In this document: piece by piece, positions 6,763 to 15,912 of the stretch | Numbering within the stretch: the first letter of the stretch is position 1 | Layout: each line of letters begins with the position of its first letter | Assembly (NCBI GenBank): GCA_934444645.1 | Contig: CAKSCV010000026.1 | Location: forward strand, 1 to 35,407 | Length of the DNA stretch: 35,407 nt | From: an uncultured Eubacteriales bacterium | GTDB lineage: Bacteria; Bacillota; Clostridia; Oscillospirales; CAG-382 | Reading direction: 5' to 3' | Notes under the pieces: model-generated | Seen by the model: the letters and a program-made list of their open reading frames with translations, nothing else | Told to the model about the DNA's origin: nothing | Databases searched by the model: none | Program-made: the position numbers and the translations under genes

Positions 6763-7941
6763 TTACCGGCGGATTCCGGCGCGTGCGGCGTATGCGGCGA
6801 TCAGGCGTTCCGGAAGTATGCTTGCGGCAAAATCGCCGTCTAAGGCAGCTTTTGCAGCCTCCTTGAGGCTTTCGGGCAGCTTCGCGGCAGCGGCTTTTTC
6901 AGGCAGCGACGCTTTTTCGCGCAGTCCCTCCAAACCGGCGTGCAGTAACAGCGTGTAGGCAAGATACGGGTTTGCCAGGCAATCCGGCGAGCAGATCTCG
7001 AACAGCAAGCCGTTTTCGTCGTCACGGATGATGCGTATTAAGTCGGAATGCGTATAGCCCCACGCGATGCTTTTTGTGCAGGCACAATCGGCAAGACGCT
7101 TGTAGGACGATTCGTCGGGATTGAGAAACAGCGTCATTTCACGCACGCGGCGTAAAATGCCGGCAAGAAATGCCTTGTTTTTCGCAGCGTCGCCGCTTGC
7201 AACACGCACATTGATGTGCAGCCCGTTGCCATCCGCTTCATCAAGCGGTTTGGGATCGAACCGCGCGTATAACCCGTTCTTTTGCGCGACAGTCTGCACC
7301 ACGTTTTTAAAGGTGGTGACATGGTCGGCGGCCGTGAGCGGATCGGCGGCGCAGAAATCAATCTCATTCTGCCCGGGGCCGTTCTCATGGTGGGAGCTTT
7401 CGGGCGTGATTCCCATTTCCTGCAATGTGAAGCAGATTTCGCGGCGCACGTTTTCGCCGCGGTCGGCGGGTGCCAAATCGAGATAACCGCCGCAATCGAG
7501 CGGAATGTCGGTCGGTTCGCCGTTTTCGTCGGTCTTGAATAAGTAAAATTCACACTCGGCGCCGAAAAAGACGGAAAGCTCTTTTTCGCGTAAGCTCTTG
7601 ACGGTGTCTTTCAAAATGCGGCGCGCGTCGAGGGCAAACGGTTCGCTGGAGGCCGTCTGCAGACGGCAGAACAGCCGCACCACGCGCCCGGTCGAGGGCC
7701 GCCACGGCAGCACCGCCATGGTGCTCGGATCGGGCATCAGGTATACGTCCGGAGCGGTTTTGTCGCCGAACCCGGCAATGAGCGACGCATTGACGGGAAT
7801 GCCGGCTTCGAAGGCTTCTTCGAGCAGACATGGCTGGATGGCGAGATTTTTCTGCGTTCCGAAGACGTCGCAAAAGGCGAGACGGATAAATTTCACATCA
7901 TTTTCCGAAATAAATTCCAGTACATCGTTTTTGGTATACAT
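6763..7941 (-). CDS. Glutamine synthetase homologue, several catalytic residues missing
   Basis: 392 residues from ATG 7941, chosen because AAAGGA sits eight bases upstream; the ATG at 7950 overlaps that site. The glutamine synthetase fold is clear: GAECEFYLF (127-135, metal ligands), HHENGPGQNEIDF (184-196), GNGLHINV (238-245), SSYKRL (278-283) and NPYLAYT. Departures from active enzymes are also visible. The ammonium-site DGSS motif reads NASL (51-54), the flap GYEAP after YKRL is absent, the NRS arginine is replaced in YTHSD, and the ExRxxD arginine is Cys317. It is shorter than the usual 440-residue enzyme. It may use another amine, or act as a sensor for the ANTAR regulator encoded next to it. 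A promoter overlaps the end of ksgA. Confidence 0.85.
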   Translation of the reverse strand: MYTKNDVLEFISENDVKFIRLAFCDVFGTQKNLAIQPCLLEEAFEAGIPVNASLIAGFGDKTAPDVYLMPDPSTMAVLPWRPSTGRVVRLFCRLQTASSEPFALDARRILKDTVKSLREKELSVFFGAECEFYLFKTDENGEPTDIPLDCGGYLDLAPADRGENVRREICFTLQEMGITPESSHHENGPGQNEIDFCAADPLTAADHVTTFKNVVQTVAQKNGLYARFDPKPLDEADGNGLHINVRVASGDAAKNKAFLAGILRRVREMTLFLNPDESSYKRLADCACTKSIAWGYTHSDLIRIIRDDENGLLFEICSPDCLANPYLAYTLLLHAGLEGLREKASLPEKAAAAKLPESLKEAAKAALDGDFAASILPERLIAAYAARAGIRR

Positions 7942-7982
7942 ATGAACCATCCTTTGGGCGTAAGTTTGTATCAGTTTGTATC

Positions 7983-8011
7983 AGTATAGAAGATTTTGCG
8001 GCAGGATTCAA
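7983..8011 (-). promoter_or_regulatory. Promoter of the glutamine synthetase homologue operon
   Basis: On the minus strand, TTGAAT (plus 8006-8011) and TATACT (plus 7983-7988) are separated by 17 bases. The -35 box overlaps the ksgA stop codon. A tandem 10-bp direct repeat, AGTTTGTATC on the plus strand (7963-7972 and 7973-7982), lies exactly over the expected transcription start and may be an operator. Confidence 0.65.
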
Positions 8012-8913
8012 ACAGATTTTGTAAATTCTGCGGACGCATCGGCAGCAAGTGCTTCGGCAAGACGGACATATTGTGCGGCACAAAGCGTTTCGCCGCGCAC
8101 GGTTTCGGCAAGGCCGACCGAGGCGAGAATCGGGCTTATTTTGGCTTTGTCGCCGCCGACGAGCGGCGCAAGCGTGTTGGAAAGCGTTTTGCGGCGCATG
8201 GAAAAGGCGACACGGATGACACGGCTTGCTTTTTCGATGGTTTCCGGCGTGTAGCGCGGCGGACGGTAGAGATTCAAGCGCACGATGGCACTGTCCACCT
8301 TCGGTCGCGGATAGAAACAGCCGGACGGCACGGAAAACAGCCGTTTGCAGGTGCCGTATAAGCCGAGCGCGGCGGTAATGCTGCCGTATTCGGCACTTCC
8401 GGGCGCGGCGCAAAGCCGCGCGGCTACCTCCTTTTGCACCATCACCGTGATATAATCAAAATCCATGCCGCTTTCCACCAAGCGCATGAGAATGGGCGTT
8501 GTGATGTAGTATGGCAGATTGGCGCAGACCGAAAGCGGAAGAATGCCGTTTTTGCCGCTTCGCCGCGGTGCAAGGAGCGACGAAAGGTCGGTTTCCATGA
8601 TATCGCCGAACACGACCTCGGCATTGTCGTAAGGCGACAGCGATTCGGCAAGCACGCCCTCGAGAGAGCGGTCGATCTCGACAGCCACCACTTTTTCAAA
8701 GCGTTTGGCAAGCTCACCGGTCAAAATGCCGGCACCGGGACCGATTTCGAGAATGAGTGCCGGAATCTTTTCTGCGCCGTCCTCAAAGCCGTCCGGCAGG
8801 GCATAATCGGTGCATTCGGCGGCAATGCGGCGCGGAATCTTGATGTCCTGCAAAAAGTTCTGCCCGTACTTTTTCTGAAAGTGAAAGCCGTGTTTTTCGA
8901 GTAAGTCTGACAT
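8008..8913 (-). CDS. rsmA: 16S rRNA dimethyladenosine transferase
   Basis: 301 residues (also called ksgA). The enzyme dimethylates two adjacent adenosines in helix 45 of 16S rRNA during 30S assembly, using S-adenosylmethionine. The N-terminal KKYGQNFL (14-21), the SAM-binding LEIGPGAGILTGEL (55-68), an acidic residue at VAVEID (77-82) and the catalytic ANLPYYITTP (131-140) are all present, and the C-terminal part has YPRPKVDSA typical of the family. The start is ATG 8913 with CACAAAGGAGA upstream; the frame is open further upstream, but that part has a low-complexity composition and overlaps the neighbouring lipoprotein gene in another frame, so it is not part of the protein. Loss of this gene is a known route to kasugamycin resistance. 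Confidence 0.95.
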   Translation of the reverse strand: MSDLLEKHGFHFQKKYGQNFLQDIKIPRRIAAECTDYALPDGFEDGAEKIPALILEIGPGAGILTGELAKRFEKVVAVEIDRSLEGVLAESLSPYDNAEVVFGDIMETDLSSLLAPRRSGKNGILPLSVCANLPYYITTPILMRLVESGMDFDYITVMVQKEVAARLCAAPGSAEYGSITAALGLYGTCKRLFSVPSGCFYPRPKVDSAIVRLNLYRPPRYTPETIEKASRVIRVAFSMRRKTLSNTLAPLVGGDKAKISPILASVGLAETVRGETLCAAQYVRLAEALAADASAEFTKSV

Positions 8914-8940
8914 GGTTTCTCCTTTGTGTTTTGGGGCGAA

Positions 8941-8966
8941 AAGGGCTGCCGTCAAGGCAGCCCTTT
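8941..8966 (-). terminator. Stem-loop between the peptide-binding lipoprotein gene and rsmA
   Basis: AAGGGCTGCC (8941-8950) pairs perfectly with GGCAGCCCTT (8956-8965) around GTCAA. On the minus strand it is followed by only a short T run, so it may terminate or attenuate transcription from the lipoprotein gene. Confidence 0.6.
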
Positions 8967-8989
8967 GGTTGGTTCGTTTGTTGCGGTGA

Positions 8990-10852
8990 TTATTCGGCCG
9001 CGGTGTTGTCGGCGTTATCCGCGTTGTCGGCGTTCGCATTGTCGGCATTGTCGGCAGCTGTGTCATCGGCGTTGCCGGTACCGGCGGTGGCGTCAACGAT
9101 TTCTTCGGGCAGATACTTCTTATAGTTCTTCTGGGACATCTTGGTGAAGTTCCAGGTGCCGAAATAATCGTGCTTGATGCCGGACAATTCTTTGGTGGCA
9201 TACACGTCCACGTTGCAGAAGAGCGGAATGATCGGGGATTTTTCGATGAGCAGAGCCTCTGCGCGGTGCATGGCATCGGCACGGGCATCGTTGTTCAGCG
9301 CACCCACGATTTCATCGCAGACGGCGTCGTATTCTTCATCCGCAAAACCGGTGAAGTGTGCGGAGGTATAGGTGATTTCGTCAACCGAAAGATCCACCGG
9401 CGCGCCGCTGTATGCCGAAGAGAAGCCGACGAGCATACCGTAAGCGTCGGGTGTGACGCACTGGAAGTCGGTGGCGATGATGCGGTTTTTGCCGTCGGTC
9501 AGCGTTTTGCCGGAAATAACGCCATAGAGATAACCGGCGGTTTTGCCTTCCGTTTTGACCGTGAAGCCGAGATCCTTCCAAACGCTCTTGCAATAGTCGG
9601 CAACCGCGCGTTCGTAGTCGCGCGACTTGTCATATTCGAGCGTAATGGAGCCTTTCTTCACACCGGCTTCGGCAAGGAGCGCCTTTGCGGCTTCCACATC
9701 GCCGGTCGGCGCAAACTGCTTGCCGGCATTCTTGCGGAATTCCTTTTTGCCGTCGGCATCATCGATACCGAACGGAACAACACCTTCTGCCGCCTTGGTC
9801 TTGCGGCCGGTCAGCGAATTGATATGGTCACGGTCAAGTGCGATCGAAAGAGCCTTGCGCACACGGGCGTCCGAGAAAAGCTCGCTTGTGGTGTCAAAGA
9901 AATATGTATAAACCGAAGGGATCGCGTTCTGCGAGGCCTTGCCTGCAGCGTCGATGGTTTCGGCTTTGGCACCGCTCAGATTCAGATAGAAAATATCCTT
10001 GTTTTGGAAGCGTTCCAGCTGTTCTTCGGCGGTGTCGCCCTCCGAAAGAAGCGTGATGAACTCATAAGGCTTTACAACCTTATCCACCGGGTTGTCTTCG
10101 TTTGCGCTGACGTTTTTGTAGTGCAGGTTACGCTCCAGCTCAAAGGATTTTGCGGAGATCTTGCGGTATTTGAACGGACCGTTGGTAAGCGGCATACCGA
10201 AGGTGGTGGAAGCATTCCAGGTGTAATCGATGTTGTCGGGATCGTCAAACTTGGTGGCGTTGTCTTCGCGAAGCGGCACGAGTGCCGGGCTTGCCAAACG
10301 GCGCAAAAAGTATTTGACGTTGGTAAATTCCGGTTCAAAAGCGATTTGCAGCACATTGTCCTTGATGGCGCACACGCCGAGATCGTTGATCGAGCAAAGA
10401 CCTTCCTTGACGCGGCGTGCATTCTTGATCGGATACAGGAGCGAGGCGGCTGTGTGATCCTCGGTCGGCGAGAGTAATCTCTGCCAAGCGTAGACAAAAT
10501 CGTCGGCATCGACGACGATACCGTCGCTCCAGCGGCTGTTCTTTAACTTGATCTCTAACTTTAAGGTGTTGTCGCGCGCATCGACATAATATTCAACTTC
10601 ATCTGCAAGAGCCTTTTTGAGGTCTCCCTTGCTGTTGATGGAATATAAACCCTCATATAACAGGCCGAACAGCTTGGCATTGTCCGCATTATCGTAAATG
10701 GATTCGGTCGGGTCCAAGTTTGCCGGCAACGCACTCAAATACATCTGAATGACAGCGCCCTTGTCGTCATCGAGTTTCTTGCCGCAGCCGGTAAACGTAA
10801 GCATACCGAACACCATCAGAGCGGCAAGCACAAGAGCTAAGATTTTTTTCAT
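8990..10852 (-). CDS. Oligopeptide ABC transporter substrate-binding lipoprotein (OppA-like)
   Basis: 620 residues from ATG 10852, with GGAGG 11 bases upstream; a TTG further up has no binding site. The signal peptide MKKILALVLAALMVFGM ends in a lipobox (FTGC), so the protein is anchored to the outer face of the membrane by a lipidated cysteine. The body has solute-binding family 5 features: a SALPANLDPTES opening, DADDFVYAWQRL, and DARVRKALSIALDR. It should deliver peptides to an ABC permease, but no permease or ATPase gene is adjacent, so it is an orphan binding protein. The last 25 or so residues are an Asn-Ala-Asp repeat tail encoded by TTGTCGGC-like repeats at about 8990-9065. It has its own promoter at 10938-10966. 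Confidence 0.9.
   Translation of the reverse strand: MKKILALVLAALMVFGMLTFTGCGKKLDDDKGAVIQMYLSALPANLDPTESIYDNADNAKLFGLLYEGLYSINSKGDLKKALADEVEYYVDARDNTLKLEIKLKNSRWSDGIVVDADDFVYAWQRLLSPTEDHTAASLLYPIKNARRVKEGLCSINDLGVCAIKDNVLQIAFEPEFTNVKYFLRRLASPALVPLREDNATKFDDPDNIDYTWNASTTFGMPLTNGPFKYRKISAKSFELERNLHYKNVSANEDNPVDKVVKPYEFITLLSEGDTAEEQLERFQNKDIFYLNLSGAKAETIDAAGKASQNAIPSVYTYFFDTTSELFSDARVRKALSIALDRDHINSLTGRKTKAAEGVVPFGIDDADGKKEFRKNAGKQFAPTGDVEAAKALLAEAGVKKGSITLEYDKSRDYERAVADYCKSVWKDLGFTVKTEGKTAGYLYGVISGKTLTDGKNRIIATDFQCVTPDAYGMLVGFSSAYSGAPVDLSVDEITYTSAHFTGFADEEYDAVCDEIVGALNNDARADAMHRAEALLIEKSPIIPLFCNVDVYATKELSGIKHDYFGTWNFTKMSQKNYKKYLPEEIVDATAGTGNADDTAADNADNANADNADNADNTAAE
8995..9062 (-). repeat. Short tandem repeat encoding the Asn-Ala-Asp tail
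   Basis: Variants of the plus-strand unit GTTGTCGGC and GTTATCCGC are repeated several times and encode NADNADN-like residues at the C-terminus of the lipoprotein. Slippage here would change tail length in steps of three residues. Confidence 0.7.
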
Positions 10853-10937
10853 TTTAACAGTCGCCTCCAAAGAATTTTAACTGAAACCGTCCGATTTTCG
10901 ATAAAAGGGGATAGTACAGACAGTATATTTACATACC

Positions 10938-10966
10938 ATTATACCATTAAAACCCGGCAGAATCAA
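10938..10966 (-). promoter_or_regulatory. Promoter of the peptide-binding lipoprotein gene
   Basis: On the minus strand, TTGATT (plus 10961-10966) and a consensus TATAAT (plus 10938-10943) are 17 bases apart. The rest of 10853-11170 holds a leader for the plus-strand S1 gene, with a CCTCCG/CGGAGG hairpin (11107-11130), but no equally clear plus-strand promoter. Confidence 0.8.
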
Positions 10967-11170
10967 TCGATTTTTCACAAAATGCGTATTTTTTTCGGTT
11001 TGCACAATTTTCGAGCTTCTTTTTTGTCAGCATTGCACAAAAGCGGACGTGTTTGCGGCCGCGCGGCATATTCGAAAGCCGTGCGGAATAGGATAAAACG
11101 GAAAAACCTCCGGCAAATCCGCTTCGGAGGAGCCGGATACGAAATAAAAAGAAAGGTAAGGGCAGAAAAT

Positions 11171-12103
11171 ATGACGGACAGCTACAAACCGGAAGGCGTG
11201 CTCATCGACACGCCGGAAAACCGCGAATTGACCTCTTCGCTTGCGTCGCTCGAATATGCCATGAACACGGGAACGATTTTGGAGGGCCGCGCCGCTTTGT
11301 GCGACAGCTCACACGCGCTGGTGGTGGAGCTTGGCGCCTACCGCGGCATCATTCCGCGCACAGAGGCGGCTTACAGTATCGACGGAAGCGAGATCCGCGA
11401 TATTGCCATCATCACACGGGTCGGGAAGCCGGTCTGCTTCAAGATCGTCGGTACGCTTCCCGGAAACGGCAAGCCGACGTTTTTGCTGTCGCGGCGGGAC
11501 GCACAGATGGAATGCTATGAAAAGCGCGTTTCGCAGCTGCGTGCCGGTGATGTCATCGACGTGCGGATCACGCACATTGAGCCGTTCGGCTGCTTTTGCG
11601 ATATCGGAAACGGCCTTGTGGCACTGCTGCCGGTGGACTGCATATCGGTTTCACGCATTTCGCATCCCAAGGAACGCTTTAAGGTGGGCGATCGGATCAA
11701 ATGCGTGGTAAAATCGAGCGACCGGCAGACCGGACGCATTACACTAACGCATAAGGAGCTTCTCGGCACATGGGAGGAAAACGCGGCGCATTTTTGCGCC
11801 GGAGAGACGGCCGCCGGCATCATCCGGAGCATTGAGCCGTATGGAATCTTCGTGGAGCTTGCGCCAAACCTTGCAGGCCTTGCGGAATGGTGCGAAGGTG
11901 CGGTGGTCGGGCATTGCGCGGCGGTTTACATAAAAAGCATCCTGCCGGAAAAAATGAAGATCAAGCTTGTCATCGTGGACAGCTCCTTGCCTTGCCCGAT
12001 TTCGTCGCCGCCCGATTCGTATTATATCGATGTGCCGCACATGGATGTGTGGCGGTATTCACCGGAAAACTGCGAAAAAGAGATTGTGACGGTGTTTGAA
12101 TAA
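11171..12103 (+). CDS. S1-domain RNA-binding protein
   Basis: 310 residues from ATG 11171; an in-frame ATG at 10982 lacks a binding site and its extension has no domain character. Three S1-like (OB-fold) segments can be seen. Residues 34-110 are a divergent first repeat. Residues 125-196 are a good one (AGDVIDVRITHIEPFGCFCDI, then SHPKERFKVGDRI and TGRITLTHKEL). Residues 210-270 are a third (GIIRSIEPYGIFVELAPNLAGL). This resembles the small RpsA-like or general S1 proteins of Clostridia, which bind RNA and may aid translation or RNA decay; no more precise role can be assigned. The gene is monocistronic and converges on dnaE, sharing the terminator at 12121-12152. Confidence 0.88.
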   Translation: MTDSYKPEGVLIDTPENRELTSSLASLEYAMNTGTILEGRAALCDSSHALVVELGAYRGIIPRTEAAYSIDGSEIRDIAIITRVGKPVCFKIVGTLPGNGKPTFLLSRRDAQMECYEKRVSQLRAGDVIDVRITHIEPFGCFCDIGNGLVALLPVDCISVSRISHPKERFKVGDRIKCVVKSSDRQTGRITLTHKELLGTWEENAAHFCAGETAAGIIRSIEPYGIFVELAPNLAGLAEWCEGAVVGHCAAVYIKSILPEKMKIKLVIVDSSLPCPISSPPDSYYIDVPHMDVWRYSPENCEKEIVTVFE

Positions 12104-12120
12104 GCGGCTTTGCCAAAAAC

Positions 12121-12152
12121 CGGAGCTTTCCGGAGCATTTCGGAAAGCTCCG
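12121..12152. terminator. Bidirectional terminator between the S1 gene and dnaE
   Basis: CGGAGCTTTCCG (12121-12132) pairs perfectly with CGGAAAGCTCCG (12141-12152). T-rich sequence follows on the minus strand (GGTTTTTGGC), and ATTATT on the plus strand. It separates two convergent genes. Confidence 0.8.
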
Positions 12153-12153
12153 A

Positions 12154-15100
12154 TTATTGCGGCAGCTTCCGGTATGCCGTTTTGACGTTGTCTTCGCCGA
12201 GAATATCGCATAACAGCTCGAACATGGCCGGATTTAAGAAAACGCCGCGCGACAGCTTGACGGTCTTGTTTTCCGCCGCAAAGTGCAGAAACACCGGCGT
12301 TGTGCCGTATTCGAAAATTTCGAGTAATCGGCGAACACGCAAAAACTCCGGACAGTTTTGTTCCGACAGCCGCAGATAGACGCATAACACACCGCCTTCG
12401 GCGTTTTTTAGCGGCGGCAGCGCATGGCGGCTTTCGGCGGCTTCTTGCTTTGACGGAGCGGCACGGCGCGGCTTTTCGGGTGCCTTTCCCGGCTCTTTCG
12501 AAAACGCGTCTTGGCCGAGCTTTGCAAAGCTGACCGTGAACCTGCCGTTTTGGGCGGTATCCTCTTTGTGGATCACGGCGGTTTCTTGACCGGTGAGCGG
12601 CAGCTTGCCGTTTTCCGCGGCCGGCACGGCACGGCTCACAAGCAGCTTTCCTTCGCGGAGCGGCTCGCCGTTTTCGCCCGTTTCATCGGTGTCCTTGAAG
12701 GTGAGTTCGCCCGTTAAAGCCGCCACCTTGCCGGTTTCGAGCAGCGTGTTCAACATCTCGAACCGTTTGGGAAACAGAATGGCTTCGATGCTTCCGACTT
12801 CATCCTCCACCGTGAGAAACGCCATGCGGCTGCCGCTTTTGGTAGCCGTGATTTTTTTGGCCGTCACCAGTCCGAGAATTGTAATCGTGTCTTTTTCGTG
12901 CAAGAACGGCGTTTCGCCTTCCGCCGGATTGGCGGCGGCAGCGATTTCGCTTGTTTTGACGGCGTTCATGGCCTTGGCCGTTTCGCTGTACCGTTCGAGC
13001 GGATGGCCGGTCAAATAGATCCCGGCGACTTCTTTTTCCAGTCCCAAACGCTCCATGATGTCAAGCTCGGGAATGTCCGGATAATCGATGTGCAGTGCGC
13101 CGAACGAATCGCTTCCGTCGGCATTCATGGCGGAAAACATATCGTATTGCCCCGAAACGCTCATGCGGTTGCGTCTTGCAAGTGCGTCGGCGGCCGATTC
13201 GTATACCGCAAGCAATTGACTGCGCTTTTTGCCGAAGCCGTCAAACGCGCCGCTCTTGATAAGACATTCAAGCATATGCTTGTTGACTTCGCCCTGCGGC
13301 ATACGCGTTAAGAAATCTTCAAGCGACCGGAACGCGCCGTTTTCGCGCTCTTTCACGACCTTATCGATAAAGCTGCGTCCCACGCCCTTGACGGCAAGAA
13401 GCCCGAAGCGGATGCTTTCCTCGCCATCCCCCGCGCGGAACGTTGCAAAGCTCTTATTGATGTCCGGCGGCAGAATGCGAAGCCCGAGCGACTTGCATAC
13501 GTCGATATAAAACGCCACCTTGTCGGTGCGGTCGAGTACGCTGTCTGTGAGCGCACACAGATATTCCTTCGGATAGTGCGCTTTCAGATAGGCGGTTCGG
13601 TACGATAAGAATGCGTAGCATGCCGCGTGCGACTTGTTGAATGCATACTTGGCAAATTCGCTCATTTCGTCGTACAGTGCCTTTGCCGCATCCTCCGGCA
13701 CACCGTTTGCAAGCGCACCGGTACATTCGGTGCTGCCGTCCGCGCGTTTTTTGCCGTAAAGGAAGTACTCGCGTTCCTTTTCCATGACCGCAATCTTTTT
13801 CTTGCTCATGGCGCGGCGCACAATGTCGGCGCGTCCGAACGAATACCCGGCAAGCGTGCGGAAAATCTGCATGACCTGCTCTTGGTAGACGATACAGCCG
13901 TTGGTGACATCTAAAATCGAGGCAAGCGCAGGAACCGCATATTTTATCTTTTCCGGATGCTTGCGGTTTTCCAAATATTTCGGAATGCTCTCCATCGGGC
14001 CCGGCCGGTAGAGCGATATGGCAGCGGTGATATCCTCGATGCTCTCCGGCTTCATGCGGCAAAGCAAGCTCTTCATGCCGCCCGATTCGAGCTGGAACAC
14101 GCCGTCGGTGTTTCCCGAGCCGATGAGCCGATACGTCTTTTCATCGGAAAGGGACACGCGCGTAATGTCAAAATCCGGCTCTTTGCGGCGCACGGCTTTT
14201 TCGGCATCCGAAATGACCGTTAAATATCGCAAACCCAAAAAATCAATCTTTAATAATCCCAAATCGGCAATCGTGTTCATGGTGAATTGGGTGACCACCG
14301 CGCCGCGGTTTTCGGCAAGCGGTACATAGTCGCTTACCGGCTTGTCGGTGATGACAACGCCTGCCGCGTGGATTGACGCGTGCCGCGGCATTCCCTCGAG
14401 TCTTTTGGCGACGTCGATCATGTGTCGCAGCGTCGGGTCGCTTTCATAAATATCGGCAAGCACTTTGTTTTCGTTCATGGCGCGGTCAAGCGTCATGCCG
14501 ATGGCAAACGGCACGTTTTTTGCGACGCTGTCCACCTCGGCATAGGTAAGCCCCATAACGCGCCCGACATCGCGGATGGCTTGCCGAGCCGCCATCGTGC
14601 CGAAGGTCACGATCTGCGCCACATGATCCTTGCCGTATTTGCGCGCAACATAGTCGATGACCTCACCGCGGCGTTCGTAACAGAAATCCACGTCAAAATC
14701 GGGCATACTCACGCGTTCCGGATTGAGGAACCGCTCAAATAACAGCCCGTATTTGATGGGGTTGACATCGGTAATGCCGAGTGCAAACGCCGCAAGGCTG
14801 CCGGCGCCGGAGCCGCGTCCAGGACCGACCGGAATGCTCTCGCCCTTGGCGAAGGAAATAAAATCGTTGACAATGAGATAGTATTCGGCATATCCCATAC
14901 GAACGACCACGTCTAATTCATACGCCAGTCGTTCTTCATAGACAGCCTTGTCATACGGCTCGTGCGCCGCGTCCATTTGGTCAAAACGCCGCTGTAACCC
15001 CTCCCGGCACAGCTTTTCAAGATAATCCTTGGAGGAAAGCTTGTCCGGCGGATAAAAGGCCGGTAAGAAAAGCTTATCGAATTCGAAATCGAAATTGCAT

Positions 15101-15912
15101 TCTTCGGCAATCTTGACGGTGTTTGCGACGGCATCGGGACGGTCGGCAAAAAGAGCCGCCATTTTGTCGCCGTCTTTGAGATAAAACTCCCGTGAGCCGA
15201 AAGCGAAGGAGGTGCGATCGGCAAGCGTTTTGTTCATTTGGATGGCCATGAGGATCTCTTGATTTTCCGCATCCTCCGGCAGAAGATAGTGAACGTCGTT
15301 GGTCGCGACAAGCGGAATGCCCAAAGCGTCGGACATACCGCACAGCACGGTATTGACGGTTTTTTGCTCGCGAAGGCCGTGGTCCTGTAATTCCAAATAA
15401 AAATTGCCTTGTCCGAAGATCTCGTTTAATAACAGCGCATGTTTTTTTGCGCCGCTTGTATCGCCGCTTAAAATGTGCTTGGGAATGTAGCCGCTGAGAC
15501 AGGCCGAGAGGGCGATGAGACCTTCATGGTGTTCGCGTAATAGCTCGATATCGGCGCGCGGCTTGGAATAAAAGCCTTCGGTGAATGCTTTTGACACGAT
15601 TTTGATGAGGTTTTCGTAGCCGGTACGGTTTTTGCACAAAAGAATCAAATGCGAATAATTGCCGTCTTCGTTTTTTTGTTTATCAAAACGCGAGCCGGGT
15701 GCGACATAAATTTCACAGCCGATGATCGGTTTGACGTCGGCGGCCTTGCAGGCACGGTAGAAATCGACTGCGCCGTACATCACGCCGTGGTCGGTGATGG
15801 CGCAAGCGGAGCCGCCTGCGTTTTTGACGGCGGCCGGAATTTCGGTTATGCGGCAGGCGCCGTCAAGGAGGCTATATTCGCTGTGCAGATGCAGATGGAC
15901 GAAATTTGTCAT
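12154..15912 (-). CDS. dnaE: DNA polymerase III alpha subunit
   Basis: 1252 residues. This is a replicative polymerase of the DnaE (class C) family. The N-terminal PHP domain shows HLHLHSEYSLLDGA and ITDHGVMYG. The palm holds MPDFDVDF (from about residue 403) and KIDFLGLRYL, which carry the three catalytic aspartates. A helix-hairpin-helix region and a C-terminal OB-fold (ITILGLVTAKKI, then MAFLTVEDEVGSIEAILFP) follow. The length and domain order fit DnaE1 or DnaE3 rather than PolC, which has an exonuclease insert. In Clostridia this enzyme usually acts with PolC in primer extension or lagging-strand synthesis. The start ATG 15912 has AAAGAGG upstream. The upstream 1.4 kb is element A, so the promoter must lie in or beyond that repeat; none was clear. 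Confidence 0.96.
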   Translation of the reverse strand: MTNFVHLHLHSEYSLLDGACRITEIPAAVKNAGGSACAITDHGVMYGAVDFYRACKAADVKPIIGCEIYVAPGSRFDKQKNEDGNYSHLILLCKNRTGYENLIKIVSKAFTEGFYSKPRADIELLREHHEGLIALSACLSGYIPKHILSGDTSGAKKHALLLNEIFGQGNFYLELQDHGLREQKTVNTVLCGMSDALGIPLVATNDVHYLLPEDAENQEILMAIQMNKTLADRTSFAFGSREFYLKDGDKMAALFADRPDAVANTVKIAEECNFDFEFDKLFLPAFYPPDKLSSKDYLEKLCREGLQRRFDQMDAAHEPYDKAVYEERLAYELDVVVRMGYAEYYLIVNDFISFAKGESIPVGPGRGSGAGSLAAFALGITDVNPIKYGLLFERFLNPERVSMPDFDVDFCYERRGEVIDYVARKYGKDHVAQIVTFGTMAARQAIRDVGRVMGLTYAEVDSVAKNVPFAIGMTLDRAMNENKVLADIYESDPTLRHMIDVAKRLEGMPRHASIHAAGVVITDKPVSDYVPLAENRGAVVTQFTMNTIADLGLLKIDFLGLRYLTVISDAEKAVRRKEPDFDITRVSLSDEKTYRLIGSGNTDGVFQLESGGMKSLLCRMKPESIEDITAAISLYRPGPMESIPKYLENRKHPEKIKYAVPALASILDVTNGCIVYQEQVMQIFRTLAGYSFGRADIVRRAMSKKKIAVMEKEREYFLYGKKRADGSTECTGALANGVPEDAAKALYDEMSEFAKYAFNKSHAACYAFLSYRTAYLKAHYPKEYLCALTDSVLDRTDKVAFYIDVCKSLGLRILPPDINKSFATFRAGDGEESIRFGLLAVKGVGRSFIDKVVKERENGAFRSLEDFLTRMPQGEVNKHMLECLIKSGAFDGFGKKRSQLLAVYESAADALARRNRMSVSGQYDMFSAMNADGSDSFGALHIDYPDIPELDIMERLGLEKEVAGIYLTGHPLERYSETAKAMNAVKTSEIAAAANPAEGETPFLHEKDTITILGLVTAKKITATKSGSRMAFLTVEDEVGSIEAILFPKRFEMLNTLLETGKVAALTGELTFKDTDETGENGEPLREGKLLVSRAVPAAENGKLPLTGQETAVIHKEDTAQNGRFTVSFAKLGQDAFSKEPGKAPEKPRRAAPSKQEAAESRHALPPLKNAEGGVLCVYLRLSEQNCPEFLRVRRLLEIFEYGTTPVFLHFAAENKTVKLSRGVFLNPAMFELLCDILGEDNVKTAYRKLPQ

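Noticed and set aside
8914..9288. N-terminal extension of rsmA
   Set aside because: Overlaps the repeat tail of the neighbouring lipoprotein in another frame; the true start has a good binding site at 8913.
9170..10477. Long plus-strand open frame antisense to the lipoprotein gene
   Set aside because: Composition mirrors the complement of the OppA-like gene, whose signal peptide, lipobox and family motifs are clear.
10982..11170. N-terminal extension of the S1 protein
   Set aside because: No binding site at 10982, basic low-quality sequence, and the S1 domains begin after 11171.
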